The notes below the pieces were generated by a model. It did no database searches. It saw only the letters and a list, made by a program, of their open reading frames with translations, and was not told the DNA's origin. The position numbers and the translations under genes are program-made. 46,227 nucleotides of DNA from Aquipseudomonas alcaligenes (GTDB taxonomy: Bacteria > Pseudomonadota > Gammaproteobacteria > Pseudomonadales > Pseudomonadaceae): NCBI RefSeq assembly GCF_003205495.1, contig NZ_QJRX01000012.1, positions 1 through 46,227 on the forward strand, written 5' to 3'. Shown here piece by piece: positions 8,387 to 18,126 of this stretch. Every line of letters starts with the position of its first letter. The first letter of the stretch is position 1.

Positions 8387-8461
8387 GTCGCGGACACTTG
8401 TTAATCCCCAACGACATTAGCCAAATATCGATGTGTCGGTGCCATCTGAAAGGAATCAACG

Positions 8462-11400
8462 ATGTCTCAGTTACTCAAGATCGTTCTTATCGACTCCCTG
8501 TGCGCAGGGGCCAAAGCTGAGATAGCGATCTGCGGGAACACCAGTGTCAACGGCACAAATGGCATCGGTAAGTCGTCGTTTCTGAAGCTCATACCTGTTT
8601 TCTATGGGGCTGCTCCTGGACAGTTGGTCAAAGCGGGGAGTAACCGGGAAAGCTTCGCTAACTGGTACCTGCCCAACGCCTCCAGCTACATCGTCTTCGA
8701 GTACACCAACTCAATGAATGCGCCGCGGTGCGCGATCATGCACCGCAGTGGTGACAGCTACGCATACCGCCTGGTTGCTCACGCCTGGGAGCCAGATCTG
8801 CTTTACCGGGACTATGAGGCCGGCGAGCTGGTCAGGGCAGGGGAACTGATACGCCATCTGGCAGTGAAAGGTATCGACTGCAGTCCAGAGCTTCAGCCCA
8901 TTCACTACCGGCACATCATCCAGTTCAACAGCGGCTACTCCCACATGGAGAAGCTGACGGATCCCCAGAAGCGAAAGCTGGTACTGGCCCTCCGTCCCTC
9001 GTTCTCGCTGGCGCCGAAGCGGACTGACTTCAACGGTATCGACAATGTGGCGCTCGCGCTCCTGGCCAGCGCCGGTACGTTCGACACCATGAAGACCACT
9101 ATGGCCGAGATCCTCGAGCAGGATAACTCCGACCTAGGCCGCACCCTGGAAACCCTGAACGCTGCTCCTTTCAACAAGGTGCTGGAGAACCGGGCCGGTT
9201 ATCTCCTCATGGACGAGTTGAGACCTAAGGTGGTGTCACTGTCCCAGCTACGGATTGACCACCAGGCAACCACGCGTCAGCTGGGTATCCAAAAGGCCCG
9301 TGCAAACAGCATCGTGACGCGGCTGGGCGAGCGCGAAGCTGCTCGGATGGTAGCCCTGGGTGGGCTCAATGCGCGCGAGGCGAGCATAAACGATGATGCC
9401 CACGCTCGGCGCCAGGAGCTGGCAGTAAAACGCGGCCACCTACAGGCAAACCTCACTGAGGCCACTGACTCGGTAAGCAAAATTGAGTCGGCCAAGGAGA
9501 AGCACGAGCAGGCGGGAATGGCAGACCTGTTGGCGAGAGCGGACAACATTGGCGAGGTGATTGCTCAGCGCGATCTGAAGCAGGATCACCTTACCAAGCT
9601 CAACGCTAAGGGCCTAGACATACGACAGGTCTACGACCTGCGGGCTCAGAAAGCCAAGGACTCTGCGTCAGCGCAGCGAGAGGAAGTTCACTCACGTCAC
9701 AATCTTGCGCTGGAGGCTATCCAGGAACGCCAGGATGAGCTTGAGGACGATTTACGCCGTCGTAAGGAAGAGACCGAAAGGGAACAGCGCGCTGAACTCG
9801 AGGAGCATGAGCAGCAACGCAATTTGCTGGCCACTGCCGCTGCTCGCGCCTCAGCCGAGCTTGATCACCTGAAGAAAACGAAGGTTCTTCCTAGCTCCCA
9901 AGATGCCCTTGACGCAGCTCAGCACGCGATTGATGAGCAAGCTGCTCTGCTGGCCGCTTTCCAGGCCGAATTAGCAGTTGCCCGCGGAGAGGAAAAGGGC
10001 CTGCAGGATGAGCAATCCAGGCTGGTGTCTGCGTTCCAGGGGCTTGAAAAGCAGCGTAGCGAAACAGCGAAGCTGCGCGACGCGCTGAAGGAGCAACTGA
10101 ACGCTGGTGCAGAGACGATGCTTGGGTACCTGCGAAAGAATCACCCAAGCTGGAAAGACAATATCGCTAGGCTGGTTCCGGTAGAGATCCTCCTGCGAAC
10201 CGATCTGAACCCTGCAATGCTGGAGTCCCCCCAGCAATCTCTCTATGGACTTGAGCTGGCGCTTCAAGGGCTATCAGTCCCAACGTTCGCCAGCGATGAA
10301 GCGCTTGAGCAAGAAATTGCGTCGCTGACGCTCCGTCTTGAGGGTATCCAGGCCGAGTTCGAGAGCCTGGATAAGCAGAATCGTGTTCTAGAAGATCGTT
10401 CCCGTAAGCATGCTGCTCGGTTGAGCAAGTGCCAGAACGATGAGAGTCAGGCCGCTATTGAGCTGGCATCGCGACGTGAACAACGCAAGGCGCTGTATGA
10501 ACGAGCACAGGATGAACATAGCTCCTACGTTGAAGAGCAGGGTGCACGCGCTGTTGAGGCGCAACGGGCCCTGGACGAAAAAGACGCAAGTATCGCGCAA
10601 CTGAGGTCGGTTCACGGGCGGCACATCTTGGAGCTGACTACGAATGAAAAGATTGCACGTGACGACCTTGCTGAAGAGCGTGCGCGACTGACCGAGGGGC
10701 ACAAGGCTGCATTGCAGCGAATCACCGAAGGGCTAAACGCAGAGCTTCAGACCATCGAGAACGACAAGTCGGTCAAGCTCCGCAGTGAGGACATTGATGA
10801 CAGGGAAAATCGCCGGCTCGAGCGAGAGATAAACCAGCTTGACTCACAAATTAAGGAGATCACTGATCAGCGATCGATTATCGAGAGCTACCGCCACTGG
10901 GTGGAGAACGTGCTACCGCAGCTCCCGATACGAATCGCCGAGATGTCTGACCTGGAAGGTCAGGTAGCCAGGGTAGACAGGCAGATCGCTGACTACAACG
11001 AAGAGGTCAAAACCCGGCTGAGAGAGATTGTCGACCAGCGCAAGGCACTAACGCTGGAAGGGCAGCAGGATGAGGCCCATGCCAGGTTGCTCAACGGTGT
11101 ACTCAACCGCCTTACTCAAGTCGACGCTGTTGATCCCGGTACCTTGTTAGACGGATTTTCAGCGCAGGACATCGACGAGGATGTGACCAGGTTGACGCGC
11201 CAGCGTGGAGTGCTCCAGAAGTCCGCCTCTGAAGCCTATCGCCAGATCCTGTCCCAGTTCAGGACACGGCAGCTCCTACACACGCCGCAAGGCGCTGCTA
11301 TCGAACAGATCGCTAGCCAGGCCAGCAATGCGGCAGCAGAGCCTGACCTAGCCTGGCTGGAGGCGGCGTCAAGCCTGCAGGAATACATCGACGTCTCGCA

Positions 11401-12181
11401 TCCTGACCAGAAGACGAAACTGATCATGCAGGCGAAGAACCTTTCTGATGAGCTGTGCGATCGCCGCACCAAGCTGCTGGAGTTGCATCGGAGTATCCAG
11501 CAGCTCGGCCGCGACGCGACGCAGAAGGCTCGGGAGGTGCTTGGCGCATTTGCCCAGATCAAACAGTTTGAGTTCAGGGTTACATCCCGCATCCAAGAAA
11601 TGTCCTTTTGGTCTGATCTATCCATCTACGATCAGCACTATCGCCGCTGGCAAGCCATGGGCGATGGCGTCATGCCGACCGAGAATTTCGTCGAGGCCCT
11701 GGAGAACGTGACCAGGCAGATCAATGAGGGCAAGTTCACCTCTGACCTGGAGCAATGCTTTGACGTGAGTGTGTCGTGCAATGACCAGGGCCGGACGAAG
11801 ATTGCTACCAACAACTCAGAGCTGATTGAGCTCAGCAGCACCGGCCTGACCAAGATCATCGTTGCAATGATCTACGTCTCCCTGTTCGAGCTGCTGCGTA
11901 AAGACGCTGATTTCCTAATGTCGATCCCCATTGATGAGGCCCTGGAGCTCTCGCCGGAGAACTACGTGGCCTTGGTCAACTACTTCAACCAGAGGGGAAT
12001 CTCCATGCTGGCATGCTTCCCAGGTGGCGCGCCGGAGTTGCTTCGGCAGTTCACCAACCGCTACTTCCTGGAGAGACAGGCTGATACCGGCACGATCGTC
12101 GTCAAGGAGTACGGCCTGGACGTGCACGAGGAGCTGGATGAACTGAATGAGGCTTTGGCCGCAGAGGAGTACCTATCGTGA
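8462..12181 (+). CDS. SMC/MukB-like ATPase of a Wadjet-type (JetC/MksB-like) condensin
   Basis: 1239 residues with full SMC layout. Walker A GTNGIGKSS is at 31-39, followed by long coiled coils (about 270-555 and 620-1000). A small hinge lies around 555-610 with SLYGLELAL, a motif seen in MukB/JetC-like and DUF3584-type SMCs. The C-terminal signature LSSTGLTK starts at 1124 and Walker B IPIDEALEL has D1158 and E1159. In JetABCD/MksBEFG systems this ATPase dimerises, loads on DNA with kleisin and E subunits, and extrudes circular plasmid DNA until the Toprim nuclease cuts it. It is the first gene of a four-gene operon and overlaps the next by GTGA. Starting the operon with the SMC is unusual: in Wadjet the SMC gene is third. 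Confidence 0.85.
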   Translation: MSQLLKIVLIDSLCAGAKAEIAICGNTSVNGTNGIGKSSFLKLIPVFYGAAPGQLVKAGSNRESFANWYLPNASSYIVFEYTNSMNAPRCAIMHRSGDSYAYRLVAHAWEPDLLYRDYEAGELVRAGELIRHLAVKGIDCSPELQPIHYRHIIQFNSGYSHMEKLTDPQKRKLVLALRPSFSLAPKRTDFNGIDNVALALLASAGTFDTMKTTMAEILEQDNSDLGRTLETLNAAPFNKVLENRAGYLLMDELRPKVVSLSQLRIDHQATTRQLGIQKARANSIVTRLGEREAARMVALGGLNAREASINDDAHARRQELAVKRGHLQANLTEATDSVSKIESAKEKHEQAGMADLLARADNIGEVIAQRDLKQDHLTKLNAKGLDIRQVYDLRAQKAKDSASAQREEVHSRHNLALEAIQERQDELEDDLRRRKEETEREQRAELEEHEQQRNLLATAAARASAELDHLKKTKVLPSSQDALDAAQHAIDEQAALLAAFQAELAVARGEEKGLQDEQSRLVSAFQGLEKQRSETAKLRDALKEQLNAGAETMLGYLRKNHPSWKDNIARLVPVEILLRTDLNPAMLESPQQSLYGLELALQGLSVPTFASDEALEQEIASLTLRLEGIQAEFESLDKQNRVLEDRSRKHAARLSKCQNDESQAAIELASRREQRKALYERAQDEHSSYVEEQGARAVEAQRALDEKDASIAQLRSVHGRHILELTTNEKIARDDLAEERARLTEGHKAALQRITEGLNAELQTIENDKSVKLRSEDIDDRENRRLEREINQLDSQIKEITDQRSIIESYRHWVENVLPQLPIRIAEMSDLEGQVARVDRQIADYNEEVKTRLREIVDQRKALTLEGQQDEAHARLLNGVLNRLTQVDAVDPGTLLDGFSAQDIDEDVTRLTRQRGVLQKSASEAYRQILSQFRTRQLLHTPQGAAIEQIASQASNAAAEPDLAWLEAASSLQEYIDVSHPDQKTKLIMQAKNLSDELCDRRTKLLELHRSIQQLGRDATQKAREVLGAFAQIKQFEFRVTSRIQEMSFWSDLSIYDQHYRRWQAMGDGVMPTENFVEALENVTRQINEGKFTSDLEQCFDVSVSCNDQGRTKIATNNSELIELSSTGLTKIIVAMIYVSLFELLRKDADFLMSIPIDEALELSPENYVALVNYFNQRGISMLACFPGGAPELLRQFTNRYFLERQADTGTIVVKEYGLDVHEELDELNEALAAEEYLS

Positions 12182-12840
12182 GCGAGATTCGCGATGTCCT
12201 CGAAGCCCTGCTCTCTGGTGGCTTCATCTGCCAATACGCCTATCCAGAGCTCCATCGTCAGCTTCGCGCACCTGGTGTTGAGGCAGAGGTCAGAGCGGCG
12301 CTGGCGCCTCTCGGCCGGGAGCTGGGTACCATCGGTGAAAAAACTGCCCCGGATACCTACTTTTCGCGGTACGCCGATCTGTCTGACCCCAAGGATAGAG
12401 CTGCAGCGGCTGTGCAACTGGTGCAGATGCGCGATCAGCTCAAGCCCTGCCTGGAGTTCATCCGCCTCTTCAATCGCTCTGGGCGCACCGATGCGTGCCT
12501 AGCGCCCGGCGACACGGTGTCCTTTTCGGATCTGCTCGAGGCCATCGAGAACAATCCCACCTACAGGGATCAGCTGCGAGACCTGAGTGGCCACGAGTTC
12601 TTCAGCAAGTCCAAGAGCGCCAAGGACAACAAAGAGCGATTGGCGCTGGTGCTGCGGCCCCTGGCCGACGCGGGTTACCTGGTGAAGCGCAGTAGTGAGT
12701 CCGCGAACTACGTGGCCACTGGCAAGATGGGGTACTTCTACATGATTCTGGCCTGGGTGGCTGAGTTCAGCAGCCTAAGCCTGGATCCGGAGCCGGATCC
12801 ATCTTCGACTCAGTTGGAGCAAAGAGGCCTCGAACTGTGA
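12178..12840 (+). CDS. MukE/JetB-like winged-helix subunit
   Basis: 220 residues, close to MukE (about 225). GTG start inside the SMC stop (GTGA overlap) implies translational coupling. The N-terminal half (LLSGGFICQYAYPELHRQL to LGRELGTIGEKTAPDTYFSRY) and the C-terminal half (SAKDNKERLALVLRPLADAGYLVKR and ATGKMGYFYMIL) each look like a winged helix, as in MukE/JetB dimers that bind the kleisin. No catalytic motif is visible. Assignment rests on size, fold pattern and position between the SMC and the MukF-like gene rather than on strong sequence identity. Confidence 0.6.
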   Translation: MSEIRDVLEALLSGGFICQYAYPELHRQLRAPGVEAEVRAALAPLGRELGTIGEKTAPDTYFSRYADLSDPKDRAAAAVQLVQMRDQLKPCLEFIRLFNRSGRTDACLAPGDTVSFSDLLEAIENNPTYRDQLRDLSGHEFFSKSKSAKDNKERLALVLRPLADAGYLVKRSSESANYVATGKMGYFYMILAWVAEFSSLSLDPEPDPSSTQLEQRGLEL

Positions 12841-14081
12841 AGGCAGAAGACTGGGTAAGGCTAGGCGAGCACCTGAAAGCGAACGCTGATCTGCTGGAAG
12901 CTATGGCCTTGGCCGATGAAACAGGCATCACGCCCCCGGAGCGTATGACCAAGGGCCTCTCGTGGCTCATGTCCAAAGGCCTGGTGGAGGAGGACAGCGA
13001 CCTGTTGCATCTCAGTGGTCTACTGCTCGACGTGGGCGCACAAATTTCTATCCAAGGGTTTGATCGCGTAGCGCCTGACCTCAAGGAGATCCTAATCAGC
13101 ATTGAGGAGGGGTGCGAGGCCTACCATGGCGCCAAGGCAGCTGGCGATCCGGCCGAGACCGAGCGCCACCTGCGGCGTGTCACCAACACCACCCGCCAGG
13201 TGGTGCAGCACCTGAGAAACGAGCAGAACGTCACCAGGGCATTCATTGAGGGAGGATATGGATTCTCCGTCCGGCTCACCGACAGGATCCGCGACATCAA
13301 AAATGCGATCGATCGGCTCAAGCGACTGCACGAGAAGTTGGGCCTGTTTACACACACGGGCCTATTGCAGCTGACAAGAAGCGACCGGGCGCTGCGGGGC
13401 AAACTTATCGACGGTCTGTTGGGTGCGGTGTCCCGCAACCGCTTCGCTCTCGACGAGATGATTGGTCGGCTTGATCGGCTCAGTCTGACAGTGCGTAAGC
13501 GCAACAAGATGCGCCAGGTGGCCCAGGCCGTCGACGCTCACCTGCAGGGCGGCGGCGTGATCGATCTTGAGCCACTTCTTGAACGACTTGATGCTGCGGT
13601 TTGGGCTGGTGCTGCTCCACTTTCACTGGGCGGCAATGCGTTCTGCGACGTCCATGCCGGCGAGAACCTTGAGCAACTGGAGTTGCTGATAGCCTCACTG
13701 CCGGCACCGAAGGTCAAAGCGGCGTCAGCGGCAGCCGCCCAGGAGCGTGAGTCGAAAATTGTCCCCTCAGGCGCCAATCAGGAAAAGGAGCTGGAAAAAC
13801 CCTTCGTGCGTGCCCACTTGGAGGCCATGCTTCGGGAGCTGATTGCCACTGGTAAACCTCAATCGGCTACCGCTTACTGGCAAGACTGTGGTGATCCCGA
13901 CATCCCTGACGGGATATGGCTCTACGCCCTGGATGGCTATGCCCAGTTGCAGGCGGCATTCGCCAAAGCCAAGGGTAAGAAACTGAACTACCGCCTTGTG
14001 CCGACGATGGCGCCACATAGTCGGTTTTCGGCGAACCGGCGTGTCCTGGAGTTGACCCTGGATAGGGTGTCGAGGCGATAA
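12837..14081 (+). CDS. MukF/JetA-like kleisin subunit
   Basis: 414 residues, slightly shorter than MukF (about 440). GTG start with a GTGA overlap to the previous gene. Residues 1-75 resemble a winged helix (GITPPERMTKGLSWLMSKGLVEED). The helical middle (about 85-240), with EGCEAYHGAKAAGDPAETERHLRR and TTRQVVQHLRNEQNVTRAF, resembles the neck-binding helical region of MukF/JetA. A low-complexity linker near 300-320 (AASAAAAQERES) leads to a C-terminal domain that would contact the SMC head. It would bridge two SMC heads and hold the MukE-like dimers. The family assignment is by architecture and context. Confidence 0.6.
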   Translation: MKAEDWVRLGEHLKANADLLEAMALADETGITPPERMTKGLSWLMSKGLVEEDSDLLHLSGLLLDVGAQISIQGFDRVAPDLKEILISIEEGCEAYHGAKAAGDPAETERHLRRVTNTTRQVVQHLRNEQNVTRAFIEGGYGFSVRLTDRIRDIKNAIDRLKRLHEKLGLFTHTGLLQLTRSDRALRGKLIDGLLGAVSRNRFALDEMIGRLDRLSLTVRKRNKMRQVAQAVDAHLQGGGVIDLEPLLERLDAAVWAGAAPLSLGGNAFCDVHAGENLEQLELLIASLPAPKVKAASAAAAQERESKIVPSGANQEKELEKPFVRAHLEAMLRELIATGKPQSATAYWQDCGDPDIPDGIWLYALDGYAQLQAAFAKAKGKKLNYRLVPTMAPHSRFSANRRVLELTLDRVSRR

Positions 14082-14084
14082 CGC

Positions 14085-14915
14085 ATGCTGACCAATAAGC
14101 GCCACCTGACGGCGATCATGAGCGCGGTGCGGCGCAACCAGGACAAAATCACGCTTACGGATACCTGGCGGCAGATCCACCAGCTTTACGGAGTAGGGAC
14201 GAAGCTCGGTACATCGGCGTTGCTGCTGACTGCTGCGGATCACCAGACACTGCTTGCGCTGGTGAGAAAGGACATGTCTCTGGATCCGCTGAAGCACAGC
14301 ACGGCAGCGCTCGAGGGGGACAGGCTGGCTCTGGCTGCGATCTCCAGAAACGAAAAGGTCAGTGGCCGGACGGTAGGCGAGGGTCTGGTGCTGGTCGCTC
14401 ATCCATCGGGCAGGGTTCTACTGCCATCAGGTGACTACCAGCACCCCCGCGGCGGTACGCTGAACGTCCAGGGCATCGACCTGCATGGGCTAGAGAGAGT
14501 GCTGCTGGTAGAGAACCTGAGCGTTATGCTCGCGGCCCACCGCTACCAGCTGCCCACAGAACTCCAAGACGTACCTATGTTGTTTCGGGGCGATCGACAG
14601 TGGTCTCCGAGGGCTGTTTCTGCTGCTAGAGAGGGGATTGCCGATTTAATCAGCTTTCCAGACTACGACCCGCAGGGCCTAATGAATTCGCTGACTGCTG
14701 GCGCTTCGGCGGTTGTGGTGCCAGCGTCGGCGACGATCGCACGCATTCTTGAGGCACGCCTCAACAAACCCGCTGATTTCGATAGACAGTCTGCCGCGGT
14801 GGAGTGGTTAGAGAGGGGAGGGGCAGCCATCGCGGCTGATATGCTCTGCCGTCGTCTGGCGATCTCTCAGGAGTCGATGGCAGGCCAGGTCCTGGAACTC
14901 ATTGCGTTGAGATGA
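14085..14915 (+). CDS. Toprim-domain nuclease, JetD/MksG-like
   Basis: 276 residues, only 3 bases after the kleisin stop. It carries Toprim landmarks: a strand ending in a glutamate (RVLLVENLSVML, E143) and a later acidic pair (FPDYDPQGL, D193 and D195), the same order as in topoisomerase VI A-type Toprim domains used by JetD/MksG. In those systems this subunit cuts DNA trapped by the condensin. Canonical JetD is near 390 residues with a large N-terminal winged-helix part. Here only about 130 residues precede the Toprim, so the DNA-binding part is reduced or different. Its presence is the strongest reason to read the operon as an immune condensin and not a chromosome-organising one. Confidence 0.7.
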   Translation: MLTNKRHLTAIMSAVRRNQDKITLTDTWRQIHQLYGVGTKLGTSALLLTAADHQTLLALVRKDMSLDPLKHSTAALEGDRLALAAISRNEKVSGRTVGEGLVLVAHPSGRVLLPSGDYQHPRGGTLNVQGIDLHGLERVLLVENLSVMLAAHRYQLPTELQDVPMLFRGDRQWSPRAVSAAREGIADLISFPDYDPQGLMNSLTAGASAVVVPASATIARILEARLNKPADFDRQSAAVEWLERGGAAIAADMLCRRLAISQESMAGQVLELIALR

Positions 14916-15173
14916 GTGTGATCAGTTATGCCCATTCCGGCGACTATGCGGCCAAGATCTGAAGTTTTCAGCCCTTCTAAAACCGTCCTGGAAATGGGGG
15001 GTAGAACCCGACGGTTACGGGAATACGCTGGATTCGATGCTTGTGGGCCACAATATTCGGATTGTCATCCCTCGTAGATTGGCTCTCTGTATGGCTGCAC
15101 AGTATCTCCCTGTATTGATAGACTTAAGCCGACTTTAAACGACTGTAGCTGCGTAAGCTGGAGCGTAGCCGTA

Positions 15174-15377
15174 ATGAGCACAGAACCTTGGGTTACTGCT
15201 GAGCAGGTCTCCCTTCATCTGGGGGTGGCCAAAGACACTGTGTATCGCTGGCGCGAGCGTAAGGCTTTGCCTGCGCACAGAGTTGGTCGTCTATGGAAGT
15301 TTCAGTTGTCTGAGGTCGATGAGTGGGTGCGTGCGGGTGGCGCTGATGAGCACCAAGATCCAGGGCATGAGCAATGA
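15174..15377 (+). CDS. Excisionase-type helix-turn-helix protein
   Basis: 67 residues; WVTAEQVSLHLGVAKDTVYRWRERKALPAHRVGRLWKFQLSEV is the excisionase/MerR-like DNA-binding domain (HTH_17). It ends with an ATGA overlap onto hsdR, so it is the first gene of the restriction operon. Proteins of this kind also act as excisionases for tyrosine integrases; here the coupling to hsdR suggests a regulator of the R-M operon, or a directionality factor that has been co-opted. The 258 bases before it hold no gene I can see and probably carry the operon promoter. Confidence 0.8.
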   Translation: MSTEPWVTAEQVSLHLGVAKDTVYRWRERKALPAHRVGRLWKFQLSEVDEWVRAGGADEHQDPGHEQ

Positions 15378-18106
15378 CTACGCTACGCCTCAATGAGGCG
15401 CAAACAAGAGCTCAGATCATTGACTCTCAGCTTGCCCATGCTGGCTGGTCTCAAAGTCGAAGGACTCTTGTAGAAGAGTTTTTACTCAAGACAGCAGAGT
15501 CCATCGGTGACTACGGTTGCGAGCAATTTGCTGACTACATCCTTCTTGGTTCAGATAGCAAACCGATTGCTGTAGTAGAGGCTAAGCGGTCATCTCGTGA
15601 TGAGCTTGCTGGAAAGCGTCAGGCCGCAGATTACGCGGATGCGATCAAAGCCAAATTTGGCAGCGATCCGTTTATCTTCCTCACCAATGGTAAAGAAATT
15701 CAATTCTGGGATCGCACACGTTATGCCCCTCGCAAGATCTCCGGATTTTACACTCGAGATGATTTGGAACGGCTGCGACACCAGCATCAGTTCGCCGAGC
15801 CGCTTGGCAAGGTAACCATCAACGCCGACATAGCTGGCCGCGACTATCAAAACGAAGCCATTCGCCGCGTCACTGAAGGCGTAGATGCAGCCAAGCGCAA
15901 GTTTCTATTGGTGATGGCCACAGGCACGGGCAAGACGCGAACCACCATCGCCCTTGTTGACACTTTGCTGCGTTCCAAGCGCGTACAGCGAGTGCTGTTC
16001 CTGGCAGATCGACGTGAATTGGTGCGCCAGGCAATGTCGGAGTTCAAATCCCATCTACCCAACGAAAGCCTGGCCCGCATCGAATCTGGGGAAACCTCAG
16101 GGGCGCGTATCCAGTTTTCCACTTACCCCAGCATGATGCAGGTGTATTCGCGCTTGTCAGTCGGCTACTACGATCTGATCGTGGCCGATGAAAGCCATCG
16201 CTCCATCTATCAGCGCTACAAAGCCATTTTTGATCATTTTGATGCCATTCAGCTCGGACTGACCGCAACCCCAACTGACTACATCGACCACAACACGTTT
16301 GAACTATTCGACTGTGGCGACGGCGCCCCCAGTTATTACTACAGCTATGAGCAGGCCATCGCTGATCAGAACCTAGTGAATTACCGCGTGCTCGATGCAC
16401 AAACCAACTTTCAGCTTCAAGGCATTCAGGGGGAAGCTTTGCCCGAACCTTTGAGGCAAATGGCGCGTGATCAAGGCGTAGATCTTGATGAGCTCAATTT
16501 TGATGGCAGTGACATCGAAAAAGGCATCATCAACCAAGGTACTAACGATGCCATGGTGCGAGAGTTCATGGACAAAAGTCGCAAAGATGTTCGCGGCCTG
16601 CCACACAAGTCCATCATCTTCGCCGTCAGTCATGCTCATGCTAAGCGACTCTACGAAAGCTTCAACCGCTTGTACCCGGAGCTACAGCGCCAAGGTATGG
16701 CCGAAATCATCGATAGCCACATGGAGCGTGCTGACACCACGCTGGATGATTTCAAATACCGCACTATGCCACGTGTGGCCATTTCCGTAGATATGCTCGA
16801 TACCGGCGTGGATGTTCCCGCCATTCAGAACCTGGTTTTCGCCAAGCCTGTGTTCAGCAAGGTCAAGTTCTGGCAGATGATCGGGCGCGGCACGCGACTA
16901 CACACCGACAAGGCAACCGGCGAGATCAAGAAAGACTTTCTGATCATTGATCACTGGAAGAATTTCGCTTACTTCAAGCTCAAACCCGACGGCGAAGTGG
17001 ATCATCCCAGTGAGCCACTGCCGGTGCGTCTGTTCCGCTTACGGTTGGAAAAATGGCAGCTACTACACGCCCAGCAGCAAGACACGAAGACGGCTATTGC
17101 CGATTTGCTGGCCATGTTGAGCGCCTTGCCCCGGCACAGCATCAACGTGCGGCCACACTGGGATGTGCTCGACGCGCTGGCGCGGCAATGGCCGGCGCCC
17201 AGCCAAAGCGCGCTGGACCATCTATCCAAGACCATCGCGCCTTTGATGCGCTTTGCGCCGTTGGCGGGCTTGGACGAGATGCAGTTCCACATCTGGTGTG
17301 AACGCCTCGCGGTGGCCTGGCTTAAGGGCGATACCACTGAACAAGCCAAGGTCCGCGAACGCGTTGAGGAGGCTGTTGCAAGTTTAGCTGACAACATCCC
17401 CGAGGTGCAGCGCGTGGCGGAGCAACGGGCCTGGGTGCAGTCCTCAGGCTTTTGGCAGCACCTTGATGCGACTCGTCTGAGCACGCTGCAATCTGTGTTC
17501 GCCCCCTTGATGCGCTATCGCACCTCCACGCCCAGTCGTCCGGTAGAAATCAATCTACCGGACAGCATTACCCAGCGCAGTTGGATAATCTACGGCCCCA
17601 CCGGCGAAGGCGCTTTTGCTGAAAGCTATCGCGAGCAGGTGGAGGCGCTCGTGCGCCGGCTGGCTGACCAGCTTCCTGAGCTGGCGAAACTCAAGCAAGG
17701 CGAGCATCTAGGGGACGACGAATTAGAACGGATCAGCGACACATTGAACCAGGCTGATCTGTTCGTCACCGAAGACACCTTGCGCAAAGCCTTTGAAGCT
17801 CCCGCAGCGTCGTTGGCTGACTTTTTGCGCCACATACTTTGCGAGGGCGCGCACCTGCCTAACCGCGAGCAACGCATCAATGCCGCATTCGACGCATTCA
17901 TTGCCGCTCACGGATATTTGCGCGCCAACCAGCTCAACTTTCTGCGAGCCGTAAAGGCGGCCGTGCTGCGCCACGGGCGCATTACACGTGCGGCACTCAG
18001 CGAGCCACCGCTTTCGCGCGTGGGTCGAGTGGAAACGCTATTTCCACCGCAGGACATCGACGAACTTATCAACCTCGCCAACCAATTGTTGGACGAGGCC
18101 GCCTGA
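15374..18106 (+). CDS. hsdR: Type I restriction enzyme R subunit (system 1)
   Basis: 910 residues. The N-terminal nuclease has VVEAKR with E69 and K71 (PD-(D/E)XK core). The SF2 helicase/translocase motor follows: Walker A MATGTGKT at 181-188, DESH at 272-275, TATP, and DMLDTGVDVP followed by QMIGRGTR. The alpha-helical C-terminal region would bind HsdM. It cleaves DNA lacking the methylation pattern set by the partner HsdM/HsdS after ATP-driven translocation. Start overlaps the HTH gene by ATGA; hsdM follows after 20 bases. It differs clearly from the second HsdR in this window (34757-38233) in length and helicase box (DESH against DEAH), so the two are not a recent duplication. Confidence 0.95.
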   Translation: MTTLRLNEAQTRAQIIDSQLAHAGWSQSRRTLVEEFLLKTAESIGDYGCEQFADYILLGSDSKPIAVVEAKRSSRDELAGKRQAADYADAIKAKFGSDPFIFLTNGKEIQFWDRTRYAPRKISGFYTRDDLERLRHQHQFAEPLGKVTINADIAGRDYQNEAIRRVTEGVDAAKRKFLLVMATGTGKTRTTIALVDTLLRSKRVQRVLFLADRRELVRQAMSEFKSHLPNESLARIESGETSGARIQFSTYPSMMQVYSRLSVGYYDLIVADESHRSIYQRYKAIFDHFDAIQLGLTATPTDYIDHNTFELFDCGDGAPSYYYSYEQAIADQNLVNYRVLDAQTNFQLQGIQGEALPEPLRQMARDQGVDLDELNFDGSDIEKGIINQGTNDAMVREFMDKSRKDVRGLPHKSIIFAVSHAHAKRLYESFNRLYPELQRQGMAEIIDSHMERADTTLDDFKYRTMPRVAISVDMLDTGVDVPAIQNLVFAKPVFSKVKFWQMIGRGTRLHTDKATGEIKKDFLIIDHWKNFAYFKLKPDGEVDHPSEPLPVRLFRLRLEKWQLLHAQQQDTKTAIADLLAMLSALPRHSINVRPHWDVLDALARQWPAPSQSALDHLSKTIAPLMRFAPLAGLDEMQFHIWCERLAVAWLKGDTTEQAKVRERVEEAVASLADNIPEVQRVAEQRAWVQSSGFWQHLDATRLSTLQSVFAPLMRYRTSTPSRPVEINLPDSITQRSWIIYGPTGEGAFAESYREQVEALVRRLADQLPELAKLKQGEHLGDDELERISDTLNQADLFVTEDTLRKAFEAPAASLADFLRHILCEGAHLPNREQRINAAFDAFIAAHGYLRANQLNFLRAVKAAVLRHGRITRAALSEPPLSRVGRVETLFPPQDIDELINLANQLLDEAA

Positions 18107-18126
18107 TCGATCAAGGACACCACTGA

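Noticed and set aside
8462..14915. A plain chromosomal MukBEF or canonical Wadjet operon
   Set aside because: A Toprim gene is present, unlike MukBEF, and the gene order and Toprim length differ from canonical Wadjet; I therefore call it Wadjet-like only.
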